This document shows, piece by piece, positions 56,101 through 64,000 of a DNA stretch of 64,000 nt. The notes under the pieces were generated by a model. That model was not told where the DNA came from. It did no database searches and worked only from the letters and a program-made list of their open reading frames with translations. This DNA comes from Edaphochlamys debaryana (lineage: Eukaryota; Chlorophyta; Chlorophyceae; Chlamydomonadales): the NCBI GenBank assembly GCA_016858145.1, contig JAEHOE010000039.1, positions 372,001-436,000 of the forward strand, in the 5' to 3' direction. The translations under genes and the position numbers were made by a program. Numbering within the stretch: the first letter of the stretch is position 1; the number at the start of each line of letters is the position of its first letter.

Positions 56101-59100
56101 TTGCGTGCCGCAGGTCGGACCTGAACGGCGATGGGCAGTTGGACCAATCCGAGTTCCTTGCGGTCGCCGTACCGGCAGCCGCCATCCGCCGCCACTCGCA
56201 GCAGGTGTGACCAAGTCGTGTGTCCTCCGATCACAAACATCAGTCGTGGGCTGCAAGCAAAGGCTTACCACCGGCCCTTGCTCACAGGCCGTCGCCTCAG
56301 CCCTGGCGTCCGCGGCAGCCACGGGCCTCATCCCCGGCTCATACGCCGCACGAGGCTCGGGCACCGGCCTGACCCGTCGCGCCGCCAGCGGCCTGAACCC
56401 GCTGGAGGCTGCGTTCGCTCACTTTGACGCCGACGGCTCGGGCTACATCACCGCTGACGAGCTGCGGGCGGCCCTCGCGGAGCACCACCCGCAGGGCAAG
56501 GGCCCGGACGTGGAGGTGAGAGCGGGGGGGCGGGGGCGGGATGTGGGTTCGGAATTCATGTGACTGGGGCCTCTGCTGCTGAGCCTGCTTGGTAATGCGT
56601 ACCACCTTCGGACGCAACTCCATCCTTTTCCATGCAGGAGCTGATCCGCCATGCTGACGTGGACTCGGATGGCCGCATCTCTTATCCCGAGTTCATCTTT
56701 ATGATGCTCTCAGCGGCGGAGGGCGGCCCGGCGGCGGCAGCGTTTGCAGGCCTATCAACAGCGGAAGCCACCCAAGCCCCGGCGGCGCCGGCGGACAAGC
56801 CGCGGCCGCCAGCGGTGGAGCGGCTGCAGGCGGTGGAGGCACCGGCGGTCAACCCCGCGGTCAAGGTTGCCCGGAGCATGTCGTCCGAACAGCCCTCAAC
56901 GGCTGCATCACGAGTCGAGATGCCTGCACCCATCGCCACTTCTTGCCGCGGAGGGCTCGCGCTTGCGCCCATTATGCCGGGGAGCCATGTTGCCTCGGCC
57001 CTCGCGCCACAACTTGAGGCCGAAGCGACGGACTTTGCCTCAGAGGGTGCGGATGATGGTGATAGCTCCGAGGCGACAGAGTTGGCCAGCCTTCCAGAAG
57101 CCGAGGCGGAGGCGGGAGAGGGTGATGAGGACGAGGTCGATGAGGCCCGACCCACATCAAACGGCCCGCCCAGCCGCGTGCTGCAGCGCCAGCAGCAGCG
57201 CACGCGTCCGCCCGACCTCTGCCGTACGGCACGCAGCACGCGCAGCGCGGGCAACCCCCGTACGGGCATGTACAGCCGCCACGACTCCCTGGCGTGCAGC
57301 CGGCGTCAGAGCACGGCGGCGTGGGTCGAGAGCGACGGCGACGCCCTAGAGGCTGCCATCGCCGCCGGCCACGGCACCGAGAGCCTCGTACGGGCCCCGT
57401 CGTACGGCAGTGCTGACTCACGCGCTGCCGTACGGACGTACAGCGGCAACCCGTCAGCGCTGGAGTGGGTCGACGGATGCTGCGTGGAGGATGTGTGCAG
57501 CGACGCCTGCGGCGGCCCTGGCTCGGATGCCGACAACGAGAGCTGCTACGGCTTCCTGCTGAGCTCGAGCCGGCTGCTGCTGCTCGCGGTCGATGCAGCC
57601 GAGCGGCCCTCCCGGCTGCAGCGGCGGCGCCCGTCCAAGTTTTTGTCCGAGGATGGCAGCGCCACAAGCGCTGCCCGGGGCAGCGGCGGCAGCGGGGAGC
57701 GCAGGCTGCTGCGCCTGGGCCCCATCGGTCTCAACCGGGGCTCCAGCAGCGAAGGCGGGGCACTGACGCCAGCCGTACCCAGGGTGGTGGAGCGAGCGCG
57801 GCGCCACACGGCCCCCGCGCTCCACGAATTGACCGGCATGAACGATTCGGCGGAGGCCCTGGCAGCCGCCGCCGCTGCCGCAGTGGTCGCTGGCCTGACC
57901 ACGCCCGGCCCCGGCGTGAGCTCATCCGCCTCCGCCGGGCTCTACCACGCTGCCCAAGCCGCCGCCGTGTCCCTGCTCCATGATACACAGACCAGGTCGG
58001 GCCCCGGCGGCGTGTTCAGCCTCGAGGAGACGGTCGATTCCCTGCTCAAGCAGATCAGCGGCATCGGACTGGGGACGGGCGCCGGCCTGTGCTTTGGAGG
58101 AGAGGTGGAGCTCCAGAGCGGCTGCACCCTTACCACGGACCGAGACGCTGCCTTCCACAACCTGACACTCGAAGACGGATGGGACGCGCTCCCGGCTGCA
58201 GCTGCGGCCGCAGCGTCGGTCGTGAGCCCCAGCGTCGCACGCTCGCTCGCGGCCCGGCCGCCGTCCATCCAGGTGCCGGCGCCGATGCTCGGCCTGGCGG
58301 CGCCGGTGGGCAACCGCCGCAGCCGCCGCCACTCCGCCGCCGCCGTGCTGGACTCGGCCGCCAGCGCCGGCGGCCCGGCCTTCTCCTGCATCGCCTCCGC
58401 CGCAGACGAACCCGAAACCGAGCGCGCGTTCGACCCCCTTGTCAGCCAGTGCCCCGAGGTGGGGGAGGACCCCCGCGTGGTGGCCTTCGGCCTCAGCCTC
58501 TCCCGCCGCCTGCGCATGGCTTCCCAGCCCAGCATGCGCCGCTTCAGCCGCGGCCCCAGCCACCAGTGCAGCTCGGTCCCGGACATCCCAGTCCCCCCCA
58601 TGCAAGACGGTGCTGCCGCGGTCAGCCGGGAGAAGCCCGCCGCGGCTGCTGCCGCAACGACCGCCCTCTTCAGCCCTCGGTCGCCGTCTTCAGCCGGCGG
58701 CTGGCTGTCCCCTTCTGCGGGCGGCGCGCCGCACACGGGAGCACAGATGTCCTCCGCCTTCAACCTGCGCATCCCTCAGCCACAGAGCCCTGGCGGAAGC
58801 TCGCCGGGTGCGGGCAACGGCAGCCGCCGTTTCCGTATTGTGCACCCGGCCCCGCACGGCCGCGGCACGCCCGACTGTGACCGTACCGATCCAACTGACC
58901 GCACCATGAGCCGTACGGGATCCAGCACGGGCGGTTGGCGGCTGGACGCCGAAAGCAGTGGCGGCGTGATCAGCCCCGTCGGCGGCGGCGGCTCTCGCCC
59001 CGAGTTGAGCCGCCGCCTGCCGCCCCTCCTCCGGCACCTGGGAACGGTGTCAGCATCCCAGTCTCCCTCATCGCTACCCCTGTCCGGCGCCTCCTCGCCG

Positions 59101-59655
59101 CGCGTCGGCACCGCCACCGTCACCTCCTCTCGGCTCCTGCGCGCCATGCCCACGACCCCCAACCCGCAGCGCAGCCCCGCGGCCCCCAGCCTCTGCCCCG
59201 CCTCCGTAGCCGCCGCCACGGCCGCCGCCGCTGGGGGCCCGTCCGTGCACCAGTCCCAGTCCGCCCGGCTGCCCTCCGCCATGACCTCCACACGATCTCG
59301 CCTGGGCAGCTCTGTGCCCACGGCCTCCCCGCTCGAGGCGGTGCTGGATGAGGAGGGTGTCGAGGAGGCTTGGGCCGCCCCCGCCTCGGAGCCCTTGCAG
59401 TACAGGTACATGATCGACCCCGCCAATGCAGCCCACGCGGAGCCCGCAACCTCGGCATCCTTTGCAATGTCGCGGCCAGCCGTTGACGGCAGCAGCGGCG
59501 CGGCTGAGGGCCGGAGCGGGAGCGCGGCCGGAGGCAGTGTAACTGCGGGCAGTCGGCCGCGGACCGTGGCTGAGATTGGGCCGCTGCGCGGGTTGCTGAG
59601 CGTGTTCAGCGGCCGGGCGCATGGGTCGAGCAGTGGCGTTTCACGGCACGTGTAG
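53177..59655 (+). CDS. Calcium-dependent protein kinase (CDPK) with very long C-terminal tail
   Basis: Fourteen exons join in phase (1,586 residues): 53177-53255, 53356-53621, 53793-53930, 54119-54184, 54334-54456, 54609-54732, 54875-54996, 55153-55212, 55344-55438, 55561-55813, 55930-56027, 56114-56204, 56288-56515 and 56638-59655. The first exon gives MGAGNS, an N-myristoylation motif, with three cysteines (CCWC) nearby. If that exon is wrong, ATG 53418 is the start. Kinase: GQGSFGV 109-115, Lys131, Glu149, His223-Arg-Asp225, Asp257-Phe-Gly, APE to 283. A CDPK-type junction ([20 protein letters not shown]) follows. Four canonical EF-hand loops start at 429, 477, 552 and 588, so Ca2+ should relieve autoinhibition. 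Known CDPKs are usually about 450-700 residues; here ~980 Ser/Ala/Gly-rich residues follow EF-hand 4. The intron after LELYQ appears to be GC-AG. The gene lies beside the kinase array but belongs to a different kinase family. Confidence 0.92.
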
Positions 59656-62378
59656 GGGAGTGCGGTCAGCGCCAGGGTCGCGGGAGCGTGCGGGGGTGTG
59701 GGGAGGTGGGAGGAGCGGCCTGCTTGGATGGCAGGTGCGATGGAGAAGCGGGCTAAGGGCTGGGAGTTGCGCCGGGGCGATCTGAGGTTGGCCATCTTTC
59801 GGCACTGTTGCTGTAGGGCCCCAGATCTAAGGGCCCCATATCTATGGAATTCTCCATGTATAGGCCTTTTTGGCCTTTTGCGTTCTCTGCGAACCCTTAT
59901 GCTGTCGGTCGCTGTACTGAACCCAGGCGGCTAGGCTGCGTTGTGCTGTTGCTAAACATGCAACCCGGTAGTAACGGCCAGTCGGCCTGCTTTACCATTG
60001 GCGGGTGATCAGTGAACCTAGCCAATCAACCACAAACACGCCTTGGACTCATGACATTGGGCCCCAAGGAAAGTGCGGTTTGTCTCAATATCCATGCTAT
60101 GGCGGATTGAGATTCCGGGTACTGAGAGCTGCTTGCTTTTGTGCTTCCTCATGAGCTCACGCGTGGATGAGCGTGGTAGCGCGGTGGAGGTAGCGGAATA
60201 TGGTGCTGCTGGCTGTATATATGGATGAGCGAACGTCCAAACGAACGTCCTGCTGCTGCCGTCAGTTTCTGACCGGAATGCTCAAATCCGTAGCCCTTCC
60301 GACTAAGTAATCCTGCGGGACTTCGTGTGGGTTATCACGTGCGTCGGGCCTGGCTCGTCGACCCATAACACATGCTTGTGCCATGAGGCACAATGTCCTT
60401 ATCGCTGGCAGGGTCTCAGGGGCACTGGGATGCCGGAGTGTTGTTCTCCCTTTGTTGGGACACGTCAGGCCGTCAATAAAATAGAGCCTGGCGCTGGGCC
60501 AGTGCTGTTGTGTGCAGGTAGGACGCCCCACGCGGGTCTGGCCCGGGCTTTGTACGGCTTGCATGTTCCCCAAGTATTTGCTCGAGCGCCTGTGGCGGTG
60601 AGGCCCACCGCGTTCAATTCTTTGCCCAGAGTTTTGCGCTTCGGATGGACCCGAGAAGGTATGGTTGCGTGTGCCCTACATGCAATGGGTGGATGGCGGT
60701 TTGGCTAAGGGCCTGATACGGACGAGTGAAGGACGCGGATTGGTGTTCGAGGAGTGGCTGGCGACGGGTGACAGGAACTGCGGGGGGGGACCCAAGGCGC
60801 AGAGGTAGCCTGCCGGTGTACGGGTAGAGACGGCCAGACGGGCTGTATGCCGCACTGCCGATGCTGACAGTCAAGGCCATGGCTACCTCTCTCTCACCCA
60901 TGGCGCAGAGACGTATCAGCCATCAACCGCCTTACCGTAGATGGTAGCTGGTAGGCGCTTGAACGGGAAGCTTGCGGGTCACGTCTTGCTTTACACAAGT
61001 TGTAACTTCAGGCAACACCGCTGCGCCTGGCCGCATCGAACACCACCATCGCTCCCATGTGCTTGCACGGCTTGCTGGACGCTGCGTGCAGTCTTTAGCG
61101 GGGGGAGCTACGCACTCGTATCACCGTGTGCCAAATCGCTGGACGGCCCATTCCAGTATGTCGGACGGGCGGGCACTACGCGGAACTACAGCACACCTTC
61201 GGAGTCTCGCCGGGCTTTCCGCTTGCTTACAGTTTCCTCGTTGCCTAGCACTCATACCACCGTGTGTCCCTCTTTCGCCCCCCTACATACGGCCCCCACA
61301 CCCCTGGTCCCCACAGCCGTGCCCACAGCCCTGGCTCCAGAAGCCTAGCCCCCAAAGCCAATCAACGAATGCAGCCATGCTGTGAAGAATGCGAACCGTC
61401 CGTTGCCCCTAACCTGCACGCCTAAATGTGCACGCTGAGCACATGCTGCCCAGGCGGCGCAGCGGTCAATAGAATCCACCGATGCGACAGCCCGCTGGAC
61501 GGCAGACACACCGCCGCACAGTGCGGCGCCTGCTCCACGCACCAGTCGTCACAAGGAGTCCTTTAATGCGACTTCCCCTTGCACCGCCCCCGTCCCTTCC
61601 TTCTACGCCCACCGTGCCGCTCCTTCCTGCACAGCGTAGGCCAGATCCGTACGGGCTTCAAGCCCGGCCGGTACACGCTCTTGCCTCGATGCGGCCTTTC
61701 GTCCCGCATCTCCTTATCCTGTGCATCATGCCTTGCACAACAGTTGAGCAGCGCTAAAGATAGTAGTAACAGCGCCCACAGGACACCACGCCAGCCAACA
61801 CTAGGCCGGTTGTGCCTCAGGCCCGACGCGCGCTTGGTTTAGCGGACGCGCCATGGACCCTCTACCCGTGTCGTAGATAATTGTACTCGCCATGCCCCAC
61901 ACAAGACTCCGCGCGCGCTTAGAAGACGAACGACCTCCTCAAAACTTCAGCATGTGTGTAAAAGCGTCAACATCATAGCCGGCAAATCGCGCCGCAGGGC
62001 ATCACAAGACATGAGAGGAAGAGAGGTCTGCAAGCGGCTGGGTCACGCGCACCAAGACAACTTCCACAGTTGCGCGTGCATAGCGCGTCAGCCCACCCAA
62101 TCAACAAGCACTTCTTGTCTTTCATGATCAATACTTGATACCACAGGCCCCGCAAGAGCGCTAAAGCGTTGGAACCACTCAACATTGGGGCCCCTCACCG
62201 GCATGCGCACACGCGAAGGCCCCGGCGCCAACCGGCCCGCTGCGGGAGCTAGCGCCTGCCGGCCCACACCCGAGGATTCCCAGTTGTGAAGACCTCAACG
62301 CAGCAGAAACGAGGCATCCACAGGGAATTTACCACGGATGCTCACCGCCTCCCATGAAGAGCACGCCCCCGACCGTCC
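59656..62378. other. Convergent intergenic region
   Basis: This lies between the 3' ends of the CDPK (plus) and the Pro/Ser-rich gene (minus). I see no supported gene. Candidate poly(A) signals are TGTAA at 61001-61005 on plus, and TTACA at 61227-61231 and 60991-60995 reading TGTAA on minus. Base composition is noticeably less GC-rich than in the coding regions. Confidence 0.5.
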
Positions 62379-64000
62379 TCATTTCCTGCTGGCATTGCGC
62401 TGCTTCCCAGCACCCCCGAGAAGGCTCGGCACCACGCCGCCGCTGCAGGGCCGCAGGTTCGACAGGGGCTCCGAGATCCCCGCGTAGGCCGCTAGGTACG
62501 CCGTACTCGCATCTAGAGCGCCGTCTCGGCTGCCGCCCGCGGCGGACGCGCTGCCGCCGCCCATGCCGCCGGCGCCACCGTGTGCGGTGTGAGCCTCATG
62601 CTGCAACCGAGAAGGCCCCAGGCGCCCGCTGGCGCCGGAGCGTGGCGACATGGCAACAGCCGCATTGGACGCGGCCAGGGCCGCGGGGCCAAAGGCCAGG
62701 GGCGAGCCGGTTCCGCCGCAGCCCGAGCCGGCCGCACCAGGCGTCCGTGGGCTGCGCGGCGGCACCGGTACGGGCGACTCGCTCCGGCTGGTGCGCACGC
62801 TCATCCCAGCGAGCACCGACGCGGCTGCGCCGGTGGGCGTGTAGGGCGGCGACGCGCCGACGGAAGCCCGGCGCAGGCTCGAGCCTGCCAGGGACTGAGC
62901 CGCCGTCGGGGAAGGCAGCGGACAGACTGAGCCTGGCTGCAGCCGGCTGCCGCGCCCCTGGGCGGGACCCCGAGGCGACAGCGGCATCTGAATGAGAAGG
63001 GACAGTTGCGGCGCGGAGCAGCGGGCCGAGCCCAGGCCGCCCGATGGCTGGGGCACCCCAGAGGCGCTGAGCTGCGACGACAGCGGTTGGGGCTGCAGCT
63101 GGTACTGCTGTACGGCGTTGGCGGGCGTGTCGATCGAGTGGCGGCGCCGGGACCGTGTCGTACTGCCGCCGCTGCTGAGCGCGGAAGCCGAAGGGCTCCC
63201 TGGTGCGCCAGGCTGGTCGTTGGGCGGGCTTCCGCCGCGCGAGGACGGAATGTAGCCGGCGGCACCTGCCTCTGAAGGCCCCGGCGCGTAGGGCTCGTAG
63301 TGTCGAGGCGAGGGAGCACCGCCGGCGGAGTATCGCGCCGACGCCGAGGGAGGCAGCGTGGGGCCGCCCAAGCGCTGCGCAGGCGCTGCCGCGGCGTAGC
63401 GTGCAGACGCGGACCCCACGCCGCCAGCGGCGTACATGGAGGGCGGCGGGGGACCGACTGGGTCGTCTGCCGACGTCGCGATCGACAGGTGTGCCTTGGG
63501 GCAGCCTGCCGTACTGCGCGGCGAGAGCGGCGATGGCGGCGGCAGCGGCTGTGACTGAGACATGGAGTGAATCGTGGAGAGGTGCGACGGCCGCTGCGGC
63601 GGGCTGGCGAGGTCGCGCAGCGGCGGCGGCAGCGGCTGTGACCGGGAGGCGCTGTGTGGAGACAGCATCTGCGGCGGCGGCGGCATGCCTGGGGCCCTGG
63701 GGCCGAGCGAGGGGCAGGTCACCATGAGACTGTTCCCCATCGCTTGCGCCGGGCCGCGGGGGCTACCGCATAACCCGCCGTTGACGCTGCCGTTGCCGAG
63801 ACGGGACGTAAAAGACGCCAGTAGCGGCGGCGGCCGGCCGGTGGTCGACGTGAGCCTCCCCGACGGCACTCGCTCCAGGCTGTCACCCAGCTCTGCCGCG
63901 ACGGCTCGCGTGATGGAGGCGCCGCGCAGGCCCGCACCCGCCGGCAGCAGCAGCGTAGGCGCGGCCTGCATCGACTCCAGCGCCGCCAGGGCCGAGCTGA
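62379..64000 (-). CDS. Pro/Ser/Ala-rich protein, C-terminal part only (5' end outside window)
   Basis: A single open frame runs from the right edge to a stop at 62379, covering about 540 codons. An in-frame ATG at 63971 exists, but the frame stays open to the edge, so it may be internal. The sequence is low-complexity and rich in Pro, Ser, Ala and Gly. It contains imperfect repeats: SQPLPPP occurs twice near 63550-63660, and SARY-type motifs recur near 63330-63420. SRRRHS near 63140 is a possible basophilic kinase site. No domain is recognised. It could be the disordered tail of a larger regulatory protein. Confidence 0.6.
   Translation of the reverse strand, partial: SSALAALESMQAAPTLLLPAGAGLRGASITRAVAAELGDSLERVPSGRLTSTTGRPPPLLASFTSRLGNGSVNGGLCGSPRGPAQAMGNSLMVTCPSLGPRAPGMPPPPQMLSPHSASRSQPLPPPLRDLASPPQRPSHLSTIHSMSQSQPLPPPSPLSPRSTAGCPKAHLSIATSADDPVGPPPPSMYAAGGVGSASARYAAAAPAQRLGGPTLPPSASARYSAGGAPSPRHYEPYAPGPSEAGAAGYIPSSRGGSPPNDQPGAPGSPSASALSSGGSTTRSRRRHSIDTPANAVQQYQLQPQPLSSQLSASGVPQPSGGLGSARCSAPQLSLLIQMPLSPRGPAQGRGSRLQPGSVCPLPSPTAAQSLAGSSLRRASVGASPPYTPTGAAASVLAGMSVRTSRSESPVPVPPRSPRTPGAAGSGCGGTGSPLAFGPAALAASNAAVAMSPRSGASGRLGPSRLQHEAHTAHGGAGGMGGGSASAAGGSRDGALDASTAYLAAYAGISEPLSNLRPCSGGVVPSLLGGAGKQRNASRK

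Noticed and set aside
59814..59880. Repeated GGGCCCC and ATATCT words after the CDPK stop
   Set aside because: The words are short and irregular, with no terminal repeats or target duplication that would support a mobile element.

Overview
This window looks like nuclear DNA of a volvocine/chlamydomonad green alga. It is very GC-rich with G/C-ending codons. Genes are cut into many exons by short GT-AG introns. Proteins carry long Ala/Gly/Ser/Pro/Gln low-complexity stretches, and TGTAA-type poly(A) signals lie downstream of stop codons. I cannot fix the species. All gene models were built by hand from splice sites and reading phase, without alignments or transcript data.

Layout. (1) 1-9588, minus: the 5' 12 coding exons (2,610 codons seen) of a giant, mostly low-complexity protein with a calponin-homology-like domain near the left edge; the gene runs off the window. 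(2) 9964-11034, plus: a 5-exon gene for a 122-residue protein, probably plastid-targeted, divergent from gene 1. (3) 11754-12349: a 596-bp non-autonomous hAT-type element with 15-bp terminal inverted repeats and an exact 8-bp target duplication. (4) About 13.6-51.5 kb: four copies of one receptor-like kinase gene. Copies A (13598-21884), B (23107-31139) and C (32394-40791) are tandem on the minus strand; copy D (42550-51016) is inverted and head-to-head with C. Each encodes a signal peptide, a large ectodomain rich in beta-helix-like segments, one membrane helix and a TKL-like kinase domain with HGD in place of HRD and a long variable insertion in the C-lobe. (5) 53177-59655, plus: a calcium-dependent protein kinase (CDPK) with four intact EF-hands, a candidate acylated N-terminus and an unusual ~980-residue tail. 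(6) 62379-64000, minus: the 3' end of a Pro/Ser-rich protein gene entering from the right edge.

The most interesting region is the kinase array. All 26 exons of copy D join in phase (1,619 residues). A and C appear intact on checking, whereas B has a 5-nt deletion that should shift the frame. C and D are near-identical over kilobases, introns included, yet intron 12 of C matches B while intron 12 of D matches A, which points to gene conversion. The adjacent CDPK makes the right half of the window a cluster of signalling kinases. A shared pathway is conjecture; nothing in the sequence demonstrates it.
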